From the NCBI GenBank assembly GCA_016926235.1, contig JAFGOZ010000614.1, positions 1 to 19,715 on the forward strand: a stretch of 19,715 nt of DNA, in the 5' to 3' direction. Position numbers and translations under genes: made by a program. Numbering within the stretch: position 1 is the first letter of the stretch; every line of letters starts with the position of its first letter. This document shows positions 7,815-16,576 of this stretch, one piece after another. The notes below the pieces were generated by a model. That model saw only the letters and a list, made by a program, of their open reading frames with translations, was not told the origin of the DNA and did no database searches. Source of the stretch: Bacteroidales bacterium. Lineage in GTDB: Bacteria > Bacteroidota > Bacteroidia > Bacteroidales > UBA10428.

Positions 7815-10777
7815 AAAATTCTCTTCACTTTCATTGCATCATCTGATTTTTTATAGTGCGATAAGTCATAGATAACCAAAACTGTACATATTGCCAATGT
7901 AATAAATGTTATACTTACCCCAATGTAGAATGATGTTGGTTGATATATGAGTTCTATTCTATGTTTACCCGGTGGTACAGTGGCAGCGATAAACCCAATA
8001 TTTGCCCGTAACGCAGTTGTTGTTTCACCATCAAGGCGAATTTTCCGCTCACTATAATAAGGCTCACTAAACACCAGAATGCCTTCATGTGACGTCTCGA
8101 CGCTAATATCAAAAGAACCATATGCCGGTTCATAATTGATATTCTTAAGATCATAAACACCTTCATTCATCGTTTTACTATAATCTATGTTATGAAGTAC
8201 TACACTTTTTTCATAATCAAAATCAGGATTGAGTAAAACATTCGCAGCTATTTCATCCGAATCAACAGTTATTACATCATAAACCATATAAACCCTTGGC
8301 AATACATCAGGATTTTCATAGAGAAAGTATTGAGTGTTATCCGAAATCAACTTAAAGTGATGGTCATCAAGTATATCGGGTGAAATCATATAACGCACAC
8401 CAAGAAAATCTAATGCGCGGGAATCAACCGTTGCTCGATCGGATAATAAGCTGGTTGTTCCAATTCCACCACCTTTCGAGACAGATTCTATATATATCTG
8501 GTAACCATCTAGAATACCTGAATTAAATCCATTTATATTACTTACATTCAGCAACATATACTGATTAAAATTCTGTGACGCAAGTACACGATCGAATTTA
8601 TTGAAGTTGACTCCTCTGAACAGCAAACGTTCATCGTCAAAAAATGTAGGCGGTGAATCTATCTTTATATGGCGCAAAGCAGCAGTACCAACATCAGCAT
8701 ATTGAACTAATACTAGTACAATTACTACCATACTTTTTGGAATCATAGACTTTTGATATTTTACGAATATCAATAGGAGAATTGTAAGTATAAGTATGAA
8801 TCTTAAGAAAAGTTTAATCGTTTGATTCTCAGTAAGATATGAAGATGGAAAGAACGTATCGGGGAAAAATAAAACTCGAAATAATATTGCTAAGATAAAT
8901 ATCTCCACAGATACCATTAAGTACTTTAAGGATAATAAATCAATAGATATTAATTTTTTTATTAAGGTCATTAATAGAGTAATACATACAAAGAATAAAC
9001 CACTTTGAATTGCAATTTTAGTAAGTCCGTTTACATCGTTCCATACGTTATCCAAATTTGGTAGATTTGCGTACCCAACAGTTACCCCCATCATAAAGAA
9101 AACTATTACACCCAATATTTTCCTGGTAGTAGTTTGCATTTGGTCAGTAAACATATGGTTGAAAAACATTTGTAAACCAATACCGCCCAATAAAATAATT
9201 GATGGCATCCACATAAAAAGAGAGCGGGGCGGGACACGCACTATCTTTAGTGGGGGAAATAATAAATAAAATATAATATAAAAACCTAATGTAGCGCCAA
9301 ACGCAAGTAGCATAGAGATAATAGGAATTATTTTTAATAACCAGACGGCATTACTGCTGTTTTTCGATACATAAGCTAGAATTGAAAATATAATAAAAAC
9401 CACACCAATATAAGGTATCAACTCCCAGTAGTAGGCTTGTTTCTCAATATTGATATAAAACTGGGGTAGAAAGATCCCAAACAAATCAGAAACTGTCAAA
9501 GATAGAAAATTCGCATCAGCGATTGAATATCCTGAAGTAAGTGAGGTGGCCTTCTGCATTTCTAGTGTCGGAACTAATTGAATAGCACACAAACTAATAC
9601 CAATGACAAATATAATTATAAGTTTTGCAAATGAATTCAGCACTTTTTTCCAGGAGTGGTCATTTAGCCAAGATATATAGACTCGATAAAACCAATACAT
9701 CCCTATAAACAACACAGCATAAAAAGGATATGCTGGATGTCCCGTAAGAATAAGGAGTGCGAGACAAAAACTAGCACCAATATTAATAGACGGTCTATTC
9801 GAATCAAATGCTTTTACAAAAAAGTAAAACGTAAGTGGGAAAAAAGAAATAGCGTACATCAACCATAAATGTCCAGCATATATACGTTGTGTCATCCCAC
9901 CATTAAGCATATAGGTTATGGCAGTAAGTAATGATATACTGGGCTCCAATGAGAAAATTTTACTTAACGCATACATACCGATGCCAGCCAAGAATATGTG
10001 AAATGCAATTGACCAGGAGAATGACAGATTTAAAGGAAGCAAACGGAAAAACAGTTGGGGCGGATAAAACAACTGAAATTGAGGGTGAGCCAGAGCAGGT
10101 GAACCACTAAATACATAGGGGTTCCAGAAAGGGATTTTACCACTATCAAGTGTTTCTTGGACATATTTCTCAAACATATAATGTAGGCGATATAAATCAT
10201 CACCATATATAATAAATTCATTAGTTAAAAGTACGTCTCGACATAAAAAATATGCGGTAAGTAAAATAACTAGTATTGCGATCAAATTTCTGTATTTACC
10301 ATTCCCCCGTGCAGTAAAGCCTTCTTCTCTGACACATTTTTCTGATATATTCTTTGGACTGCTTTTAAATGTTCTTACGTATATGCACAATCCTATGCAT
10401 AGTAGAAATAGAATAGGACCGTCAGCCCAAATCGTATCTACAAAACGTGACACTCGCCATAGTATAAAACTGAGTGTCCATAGGAAAACAGGAAATAAAT
10501 AGAATATATAATACCAAACAACCCTTTTCTCAGCTATGTTCTGTAATCGCAAATCAATATACTTCCATCTATACAAAAGAAAATAACCAGAAAACAACCA
10601 GAACATTGTAAAAAAAGAAATGATTACAATCATAACAACCCGTAACAAGTTTTGATCATATGCATAAACAGCGTCAATTTTGAGTACATAGTACTTTATC
10701 AAGGCAAAACAAGACCATATCAATATCCAAAGTACCATAATGAATGTTAAGTAGCGACTTTTATTTTGTTTTTCCAC
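7790..10777 (-). CDS. YfhO-family membrane protein with extra N-terminal helices
   Basis: This 995-residue protein is of the YfhO type. The core begins at about 165 with a helix, then YGDDLYRLHY (191-200), GKIPFWNPYVFSGSPALA (213-230) and FYPPQLF (237-243). About ten more helices follow, then a large soluble region with LGVRYMIS (792-799) and ENPDVLPRVYMV (821-832). The closing PPGKHRIELIYQP (about 935-947) precedes a last helix. In Bacillus subtilis, YfhO is implicated in glycosylating lipoteichoic acid with a lipid-linked sugar donor; a comparable extracytoplasmic transferase role is plausible here. Residues 1-160 add about four membrane segments before the usual core. The start is GTG at 10777-10775, backed by GGGAG six bases upstream. 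It overlaps the downstream GT2-methyltransferase gene by 25 bp. A perfect palindrome lies 40 bases upstream. Confidence 0.92.
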   Translation of the reverse strand: MEKQNKSRYLTFIMVLWILIWSCFALIKYYVLKIDAVYAYDQNLLRVVMIVIISFFTMFWLFSGYFLLYRWKYIDLRLQNIAEKRVVWYYIFYLFPVFLWTLSFILWRVSRFVDTIWADGPILFLLCIGLCIYVRTFKSSPKNISEKCVREEGFTARGNGKYRNLIAILVILLTAYFLCRDVLLTNEFIIYGDDLYRLHYMFEKYVQETLDSGKIPFWNPYVFSGSPALAHPQFQLFYPPQLFFRLLPLNLSFSWSIAFHIFLAGIGMYALSKIFSLEPSISLLTAITYMLNGGMTQRIYAGHLWLMYAISFFPLTFYFFVKAFDSNRPSINIGASFCLALLILTGHPAYPFYAVLFIGMYWFYRVYISWLNDHSWKKVLNSFAKLIIIFVIGISLCAIQLVPTLEMQKATSLTSGYSIADANFLSLTVSDLFGIFLPQFYINIEKQAYYWELIPYIGVVFIIFSILAYVSKNSSNAVWLLKIIPIISMLLAFGATLGFYIIFYLLFPPLKIVRVPPRSLFMWMPSIILLGGIGLQMFFNHMFTDQMQTTTRKILGVIVFFMMGVTVGYANLPNLDNVWNDVNGLTKIAIQSGLFFVCITLLMTLIKKLISIDLLSLKYLMVSVEIFILAILFRVLFFPDTFFPSSYLTENQTIKLFLRFILILTILLLIFVKYQKSMIPKSMVVIVLVLVQYADVGTAALRHIKIDSPPTFFDDERLLFRGVNFNKFDRVLASQNFNQYMLLNVSNINGFNSGILDGYQIYIESVSKGGGIGTTSLLSDRATVDSRALDFLGVRYMISPDILDDHHFKLISDNTQYFLYENPDVLPRVYMVYDVITVDSDEIAANVLLNPDFDYEKSVVLHNIDYSKTMNEGVYDLKNINYEPAYGSFDISVETSHEGILVFSEPYYSERKIRLDGETTTALRANIGFIAATVPPGKHRIELIYQPTSFYIGVSITFITLAICTVLVIYDLSHYKKSDDAMKVKRILWFKRKSY

Positions 10778-10783
10778 TCGTTA

Positions 10784-10788
10784 CTCCC
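10784..10788 (-). promoter_or_regulatory. Shine-Dalgarno site for the YfhO-type gene
   Basis: On the minus strand the bases read GGGAG, six nucleotides before the GTG at 10777. It is one of the few recognisable ribosome binding sites in the window and it supports the non-ATG start, which places the extra N-terminal helices inside the real protein. Confidence 0.65.
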
Positions 10789-10816
10789 ATTCAGATAGAT
10801 AACAACACATATCCTC

Positions 10817-10832
10817 TTGGATAATTATCCAA
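10817..10832. promoter_or_regulatory. 16-bp perfect palindrome, possible operator
   Basis: TTGGATAATTATCCAA is a perfect 16-bp palindrome in the 130-bp gap between the 'HEGE' membrane protein gene and the YfhO-type gene. It has no spacer, which fits a dimeric DNA-binding protein better than an RNA hairpin. No U-tract follows on the minus strand, so it is not an intrinsic terminator. No clear -35/-10 pair could be fixed next to it, so an operator role is inference only. Confidence 0.4.
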
Positions 10833-10907
10833 CTTCATTGGGTCATATCTATATAAGGAAGACATAAGTAGGCATTTCCAAATAGTAACTAGCAAACTCG
10901 TTTTGCA

Positions 10908-12794
10908 TCAATTAGTATATACACTTCTTTTTACCCAAATTTCATTATCATCTACCTGCTTCAAAAATGTATAATTCTCTATAATATATTCTGTTATAAT
11001 AGGAAGTCTTTCCTCACTAGTGAAACCATCTATCTGATATGCAAAACTTGTATTCTTATAAAGAATTAATTTCACATTATTCTTTTCTAAATCATCTACT
11101 ACTTGCCTTTGATACTCCATTGGCATTGCAAACCATACAACTGGAAATCTACTTGGACATGGCGTATCTAAAAAGTAATACCATATTGCTTCAGATGTCA
11201 TTGTGAAAAAAGTATCATTTACATCTAATCTTGACTCTAAAAATTCAATTGCATTAGTATAATTTTCTGGAATAAATTGAGAGTCATCTTTATTAATCGG
11301 GAAATTCCACTTTAGTAAATCGTATTTGATAACACTATACGTTGCTAAAATACAGAAAATCGCAACTGTTATCTTGGTCACAAAACATATGATTTTATTT
11401 ATACGTTTTTTTACCAGAGATTTTTGAAGTATATGTTTAAAGTAAATATATAACGAAAGAAAATAACTTATCAGTGATGAATATATGACATGATCCCAAT
11501 CAGAACGTCCCAAAGCACTTCTATAATAAAAAATTGACATTATAAATAAACATATTTCCCTTATATGACATCGGAAATAAAATGTTAAATAGAATCTTGT
11601 TTTACTGAAAGAATTAATGCCTCCCAGAAAACTATAACCCAAATACCATAAATTAATAGACGATAAAATGATTGGTAATAAAAACATTGGTGAATTAAAA
11701 GGGTATTTCTTACCATCGACAAAATCTTTCCATTTTGGCATTTCTAATAAAACAAAGTTCACAAACGATGAAAAATCCCATTTTATAAAGTAGCCCAGTA
11801 TCAATACTGCTGATAGTATCCCCAAGATACTAGCAAATAGGACTGATTTTGTATAATTAGTATTAATAATAAATAAGGAGAAAATCAATGGAGAAATGAG
11901 TAAATATGTTGCAGTTAAATAAAAACCTCTATCAATAGAATAAATAAATGTCGCAAATGAAATAAAAGCGAATAAGAATGCAAAAATCGCCAATTTAAAT
12001 TTACTAAGCATTTTGTCTTCAAGGTAGTCGATAATTTGAAGAAATAGATATAGAAATAGAAATGTAGTAATATCTCTAGTTGGTATAATGAGTAACCTTG
12101 GAAAATATAGGAATACTGGGGACGATAGAATTACAAAGATAATAAATGATAAATAGGCATACGATAATCGCGACAACAATTTAATTAAGACTATGAATAA
12201 TAGAATATAAGATAGTAGCTTTAACATAGATTCTACTACTCTCAACGAACCAATGGATCGTTCAAAAATAGTGAATGCAAGCACTGCCCGTAATGGATCC
12301 TGAAAAATACCATGAGCAAATACAAAATCTTTGTATGGCGTCATATTAGCCATATATGAAATCGCTGTTCCTAATGATTCACCCTCATGAAAGGTATCAA
12401 CATATTCATCGCTTGATAAGTAAGTCGGGATATTTATTGCCACAATTAAAGCAAACATAATAGCAAATAGCCAATGTTTTTTTGTTATTGGAATTGAAAA
12501 TTTCCTGTATGTAGATAATTCATAACGAAATGTATGCGTAAAATAATTTTTTTTAATTAGATAGATACAAACTAGAATAAATGACGGGAAAATTATTATA
12601 AATAAAAAATTGTATATATCATTCCTTGGGTTGTATTCTATTTCTGTTAAAGGTCCTTTAATAGACATTTGATCAGTAAAGGGTAATATTGAATATTGAC
12701 TCGATATTCGAATTGCGATATATAAAGAAATGACCCAGATAATCCAAGTAAATGTTAATTTTGAGTCATTTTCATTCTTCATGATACTGTTCAT
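10908..12794 (-). CDS. Polytopic GT-C-like membrane protein with HEGE motif
   Basis: This 628-residue protein has about twelve membrane segments by eye. Conserved-looking loops are [13 protein letters not shown] (127-139, with D129/E130 and H137), [18 protein letters not shown] (152-169) and [15 protein letters not shown] (425-439). The acidic first loop, the Y-D-x-x-x-x-HG loop and the later 'R.D..H' loop are the layout of GT-C type transferases, but I cannot place it in a named family. Residues from about 510 to 628 form a soluble C-terminal domain (AIEFLESRL ... EIWVKR). The start at 12794 overlaps the stop of the flavoenzyme gene by 23 bp; M5 at 12782 would reduce the overlap to 11 bp. 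Either way the two appear translationally coupled. The gene is among the most AT-rich in the window (16 G/C in the 60 bases from 12481). The function is unknown; membrane glycosyltransferase is the leading guess. Confidence 0.85.
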   Translation of the reverse strand: MNSIMKNENDSKLTFTWIIWVISLYIAIRISSQYSILPFTDQMSIKGPLTEIEYNPRNDIYNFLFIIIFPSFILVCIYLIKKNYFTHTFRYELSTYRKFSIPITKKHWLFAIMFALIVAINIPTYLSSDEYVDTFHEGESLGTAISYMANMTPYKDFVFAHGIFQDPLRAVLAFTIFERSIGSLRVVESMLKLLSYILLFIVLIKLLSRLSYAYLSFIIFVILSSPVFLYFPRLLIIPTRDITTFLFLYLFLQIIDYLEDKMLSKFKLAIFAFLFAFISFATFIYSIDRGFYLTATYLLISPLIFSLFIINTNYTKSVLFASILGILSAVLILGYFIKWDFSSFVNFVLLEMPKWKDFVDGKKYPFNSPMFLLPIILSSINLWYLGYSFLGGINSFSKTRFYLTFYFRCHIREICLFIMSIFYYRSALGRSDWDHVIYSSLISYFLSLYIYFKHILQKSLVKKRINKIICFVTKITVAIFCILATYSVIKYDLLKWNFPINKDDSQFIPENYTNAIEFLESRLDVNDTFFTMTSEAIWYYFLDTPCPSRFPVVWFAMPMEYQRQVVDDLEKNNVKLILYKNTSFAYQIDGFTSEERLPIITEYIIENYTFLKQVDDNEIWVKRSVYTN

Positions 12795-14340
12795 CTACAT
12801 TGATTTGCCATATGTTTTCTTTTGATGTAATTCCATTTAATATATTATTAACTGCAGTTATTGAACTTAACATCGAATGGTCAGTGTTATTGTATTTATG
12901 CATGCCATTTCTACCAACTAAAAACAAGTTTTGAATAGTATTTAAGAAATCCTTTATTATATCAAACTCACTATAAGTACCAAAATATGCTGGATATGCT
13001 TTAGGCATCCGGATCACTGTGTAATCAAGCACATCTTTTTTTTCAATTATCTCAATATATGCTAACTCTCTAATAGCAAACTTTGCGAACTCTTCATCAC
13101 TCATACTCCATAAGTCATCACCTTCATCACAGAAATACTCCAAACCAAGCCATATAGTATTAGGATTTCGAACTAAATACGGACTCCAATTGTTAAAGAT
13201 CTGTAACCGTCCCAATTTGACTTCTCTTTCTTGAATATATATCCAGTTATCAGGAATTATATTATTAATGGTTTTAACTTTTGATTCGTTCTTGATTTTC
13301 AGCTTATTAAGAAGCACTCCAACGGTAATAAAATCACGATAAATCAACCCTTTAGCGATCCTTGCGACTTCATTGGGTACAGCAGGAGACATGATCTCTA
13401 TAAGTTCTTTAATTGGCATGGTTGATAACATATAATCACAGTTCATTTTATATGTTATGTCTTTATAATTATTTTTCACAGTAACACTATTTACTTGTGA
13501 TCCTGATCGATTTACACATAATACTTCATTATTCAATAATATTTTCCCTCCCTTATTTTTTATCTGTCTTGCTACCTCTTCCCACAATTGGCCAGGGCCC
13601 AATTTTGGGTAACAAAAGTGAGAAATAAGAGATGTTTCAATTTCTTTTTGTGCTATTGAAGCTTTTTTTAAAAAAAACTTTCTTATTGCATTGGTAATAA
13701 TTTTACTAATCGATAATCCCTTTATACGTTGAGTACCCCATTCTGGTTCTATTTCACTTGGAGCCATACCCCACACTTTTTCAGTGTAATCTTTAAAGAA
13801 CATTTGATAAAGCTGTTTGCCAAATCGATTAATAAAAAAATCCTCAAGTGATTTCTCTTTTTGGGGAAAAATTTTTATCATTAAATAACTAAAAATAATG
13901 CGAGTTGTCATAAATAATCCGAAATTCTTCAGTGTATTAAAATTTAGCGATATGGGGTAATCGTAGAGATGACGATTAAATAGTATTCTTGACAATCTGT
14001 GCCGGATTAGCATTACATTGTCAGTTTTTTCTGGATCAGGTGATTCGGCTAGGTCTGAAAGAATAATATTTCGCTTCAAGATTATATCATCAATAGAAGG
14101 TGCTCCTTGTAATGGTAGTATATTTTGCCACCATTTCATAACATAATCTGATTTAGAAAAAAATCTATGTCCACCAATATCAATAAGATTTCCTTTATAA
14201 TTTACCGTTTTTGATAATCCACCAATATCTGATGACTTTTCAAGCACAATTGGTAAAATGTTTGATTTCTCACATAGTTCATACGCAGCAGTAAGACCAG
14301 CAGGTCCAGCACCAATGATTAAAGCAATTTTTCTTGTCAT
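12772..14340 (-). CDS. FAD-dependent oxidoreductase, UDP-galactopyranose mutase-like
   Basis: This 522-residue soluble flavoprotein has the Rossmann motif [16 protein letters not shown] (7-22), ending in the acidic E34 of [15 protein letters not shown] (31-45), and then [11 protein letters not shown] (53-63). Residues 164-191 ([11 protein letters not shown] ... YTEKVWGM) and [15 protein letters not shown] (476-490) match the UDP-galactopyranose mutase/protoporphyrinogen-oxidase-like superfamily; the last motif holds the flavin. True bacterial Glf enzymes are about 370-400 residues, so this longer protein belongs to the related subgroup often found in polysaccharide loci and is not a confirmed mutase. 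It could rearrange or oxidise a sugar nucleotide or a polyprenoid. The ATG at 14340 follows the methyltransferase gene. The stop overlaps the next membrane protein gene by 23 bp. Strongly AT-rich. The fold is certain, the reaction is not. Confidence 0.88.
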   Translation of the reverse strand: MTRKIALIIGAGPAGLTAAYELCEKSNILPIVLEKSSDIGGLSKTVNYKGNLIDIGGHRFFSKSDYVMKWWQNILPLQGAPSIDDIILKRNIILSDLAESPDPEKTDNVMLIRHRLSRILFNRHLYDYPISLNFNTLKNFGLFMTTRIIFSYLMIKIFPQKEKSLEDFFINRFGKQLYQMFFKDYTEKVWGMAPSEIEPEWGTQRIKGLSISKIITNAIRKFFLKKASIAQKEIETSLISHFCYPKLGPGQLWEEVARQIKNKGGKILLNNEVLCVNRSGSQVNSVTVKNNYKDITYKMNCDYMLSTMPIKELIEIMSPAVPNEVARIAKGLIYRDFITVGVLLNKLKIKNESKVKTINNIIPDNWIYIQEREVKLGRLQIFNNWSPYLVRNPNTIWLGLEYFCDEGDDLWSMSDEEFAKFAIRELAYIEIIEKKDVLDYTVIRMPKAYPAYFGTYSEFDIIKDFLNTIQNLFLVGRNGMHKYNNTDHSMLSSITAVNNILNGITSKENIWQINVDEQYHEE

Positions 14341-14436
14341 TTATTATGCCTACAATGAATGAAACAATAATTATTAACTATATCGAGAACTCCGTGAAAA
14401 GTAAATACCGTGGAATGATGATTCAGATTTAACAAT

Positions 14437-14985
14437 CTAATGGTTTTGGTCCAAACAAGAAGGTGTGCTGGTATTCCATTGTTTCTTATTTCTGAATAAA
14501 CCAACTTGATGTATGAATAATTGCCGTTTGAGTGATACTACTAATAACTTTATCTTACGAAAATCAGTTAGATTTTTATGTTTTGATGTTCTTTTCTGTG
14601 TAAGGTGAAAATACTCAAAAATTTTTAACAACCAATCCCAATTTGGATGTGGTGAGGATAGCAGTATGAGACCGTTAGGTTTACAAATGGAGCATAAATC
14701 ACCCAGACAGTCGACGTGCTCTATTACTTCAAGAGCACAAACTACATCATACGAGTTTTCTTTTATACCTAAAAGGCGCCAATTTCGAATATCGCCGAGT
14801 ATGTCAGTAGGTTCGGTTAAATCTAATGTACATACTTTATGATTGCATTTTCGAAGTTGTTTGGAAAACCAGCCATCGCCAGATCCTACTTCAAGAATGG
14901 TAGAGTTAGATTCGATGTGGTTGAGTAACAATTTCAGTTTACATCTTCTTGATATCTCACTTAATAAAGGCTGTCTCTGGTGCAT
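14437..14985 (-). CDS. Class I SAM methyltransferase, possibly frameshifted C-terminus
   Basis: This 182-residue methyltransferase has motif I ILEVGSGDGWF (30-40), an acidic D55 at the end of beta-2, EVIEHV (86-91) and KPNGLILLSSPHP (102-114), followed by HKNLTDF (136-142). The fold is clear; the substrate could be a glycan or lipid but is unknown. The ATG at 14985 is supported by AGGA nine bases upstream. The last 18 residues look unstructured. The next minus-strand frame (14537-14337) stays open for 66 codons across the gap and contains IPAHLLVWTK, which resembles the final beta strand of such enzymes. It ends in a TGA overlapping the ATG of the flavoenzyme gene. One extra A near 14481-14487 could explain this. 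The gene may therefore be broken, or the assembly may carry an indel. It lies 16 bp after the 'DFWWH' gene. Confidence 0.82.
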   Translation of the reverse strand: MHQRQPLLSEISRRCKLKLLLNHIESNSTILEVGSGDGWFSKQLRKCNHKVCTLDLTEPTDILGDIRNWRLLGIKENSYDVVCALEVIEHVDCLGDLCSICKPNGLILLSSPHPNWDWLLKIFEYFHLTQKRTSKHKNLTDFRKIKLLVVSLKRQLFIHQVGLFRNKKQWNTSTPSCLDQNH

Positions 14986-14994
14986 ATCTTGTCA

Positions 14995-14998
14995 TCCT
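14995..14998 (-). promoter_or_regulatory. Shine-Dalgarno site for the small methyltransferase
   Basis: On the minus strand AGGA lies nine bases before the ATG at 14985, within the 16-bp gap after the stop of the preceding gene. This supports the chosen start and continued translation along one transcript. Confidence 0.5.
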
Positions 14999-15001
14999 AA
15001 G

Positions 15002-16531
15002 TTAGTATCTATCCCAAATCTGTGCACGCCCATCATCGTATACACGTTCCCATAAGGGATCCTCAACCAAGCTTTCTGCCAGATTCTCTTGCAGCTTGAG
15101 ATCTAGCACGATGCGGTCCACGTCATATTTCTCCAGCAAAGTATTGTAACGAATGCCGTTTTGGATTTTTCCGTAGTCCTGCCATAGCTCATATGGATAG
15201 AGTTCAACCCGGGTGTCGATAAAAACACCCATCTCTGGCAGCGCCCAGATAAAATAGCTACCATAACCCATTTCATTATAGATTTTACGTCCAGGATGCG
15301 TTCTAAGGTATTTTGCTGCGCCTATAGGTGTTTCCACAGCTAACAAAGACCCTTCCTCTTCATTGACCAGGACAAGATTCCAATAGGATGCCGGCAGGGG
15401 TAAACTCACACTTTCCACGAACCATGGTTGTACTAGCAGTACCGGCACGAAGACCAACAACATTATCATCACATTAAGTAAATTCCTGCGTCCTTTCCGT
15501 TGCAGCAACAATCCTTTATCATCTAATAAAAATATGATTTGTTCAGCCAACAGGGGCATCGTGGCAAGACTGAACCAAACAACGTAACGCATTCCACTCC
15601 AGGCTAACCACAAAAAGCTAATAAATAAAAGAATATCTTCAACCTTCGGACGGGTCCTGTTGAACCAGAACACGACCAAAAAAATAAGGATACATATATA
15701 AAAGACTGTATTTGGTATCCCAACAGGTATAGGTGATTGCCATTCGATAATATGCTGCTGGCTTGGTTGGTCAGTCATCAAGTTAAATACATATCCGATG
15801 ATACATGGACCTTTGGGATTGACCATCATTGCAAAAAAAGTCATTAGGGAGATAATGGTCAACCACTTTGTTTTCTGCCAATCTCGATCCCTTGTATTTG
15901 ATAAGAGCTGCCTTAGTACCTCACTTGTGAAAAAGATACCCAATAAAACAAAACCCAAGACAAAAGCGCCGTGAGTATTCACCCAGAAAACCATAAGTAT
16001 TGGACACAATAAGAGCCACTTTTTATGGATTTGGTTATCAGCATAGCGATTCAATACTAGGAGATATATCGTAAATGGCACCCAGGACCACATCTGGGGT
16101 CGCACAATCAGGTTGTTAATTGTCATTACAAAACCCAATAGCACAACCAATGATGCCAAACGCCAGGATTGGCTTCTCCGTTTGGCTTCACAGGCTACCA
16201 AGTATAAAGCTAGACCTTGTAAAAGGTTGCGAACGAAAACGATAAGTTCCAATTTCCCCCAACGATGTAAAACATAAAGAAGGGCTTCCCCCAGCCACGC
16301 ACCATAGGTAAATGGGTGATGTGCATCGATTGTCCATCCAAACATATTGGTAGTCGGGATGTCGCCTGTGGTTACGATAATTTCACCGACTTTAAGATGC
16401 CACCAAAAATCATTAGGGGGCAGGGGAACCAGAGAGGTGAAAAAAAGCGACCCAGCAAGCAAGATAATCAACCAAAGCTGATCGAGACCCGGTACCCATT
16501 TTCTTTCTTTTAATAACAACAGATTTAGCAT
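15002..16531 (-). CDS. Polytopic membrane protein with DFWWH motif, GT-C-like
   Basis: This 509-residue protein shows a repeated set of loops: PPNDFWWHLKVGE (38-50), RPQMWSWVPF (144-153), VNTHGAFVLG (184-193), NPKGPC (238-243), EWQSP (263-267) and RYVVWFSLATMPLLAEQ (315-331). This combination, ending with a soluble domain containing GYGSYFIWALPEMGVFIDTR (422-441) and a final 'IVLD ... W.RVYDD..AQIW' section, is familiar to me from many uncharacterised membrane proteins in Chloroflexota and other phyla. The D-W-W-H loop is where GT-C enzymes place the catalytic acid (D41 here). A role as an extracytoplasmic glycosyltransferase is inferred. ATG start at 16531-16529; no good Shine-Dalgarno sequence is visible at the usual distance. 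Base composition is more balanced (30 G/C in the 60 bases from 15361) than in the next three genes. Gaps are 45 bp upstream and 16 bp downstream. Confidence 0.85.
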   Translation of the reverse strand: MLNLLLLKERKWVPGLDQLWLIILLAGSLFFTSLVPLPPNDFWWHLKVGEIIVTTGDIPTTNMFGWTIDAHHPFTYGAWLGEALLYVLHRWGKLELIVFVRNLLQGLALYLVACEAKRRSQSWRLASLVVLLGFVMTINNLIVRPQMWSWVPFTIYLLVLNRYADNQIHKKWLLLCPILMVFWVNTHGAFVLGFVLLGIFFTSEVLRQLLSNTRDRDWQKTKWLTIISLMTFFAMMVNPKGPCIIGYVFNLMTDQPSQQHIIEWQSPIPVGIPNTVFYICILIFLVVFWFNRTRPKVEDILLFISFLWLAWSGMRYVVWFSLATMPLLAEQIIFLLDDKGLLLQRKGRRNLLNVMIMLLVFVPVLLVQPWFVESVSLPLPASYWNLVLVNEEEGSLLAVETPIGAAKYLRTHPGRKIYNEMGYGSYFIWALPEMGVFIDTRVELYPYELWQDYGKIQNGIRYNTLLEKYDVDRIVLDLKLQENLAESLVEDPLWERVYDDGRAQIWDRY

Positions 16532-16576
16532 ATTATACTATTTGGTTATTACCTCGATAAATTCTGGTTCTTTTTA

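Noticed and set aside
10778..10907. Riboswitch or small RNA in the 130-bp gap
   Set aside because: Apart from the short palindrome and the Shine-Dalgarno site, I could not build a conserved-looking secondary structure.
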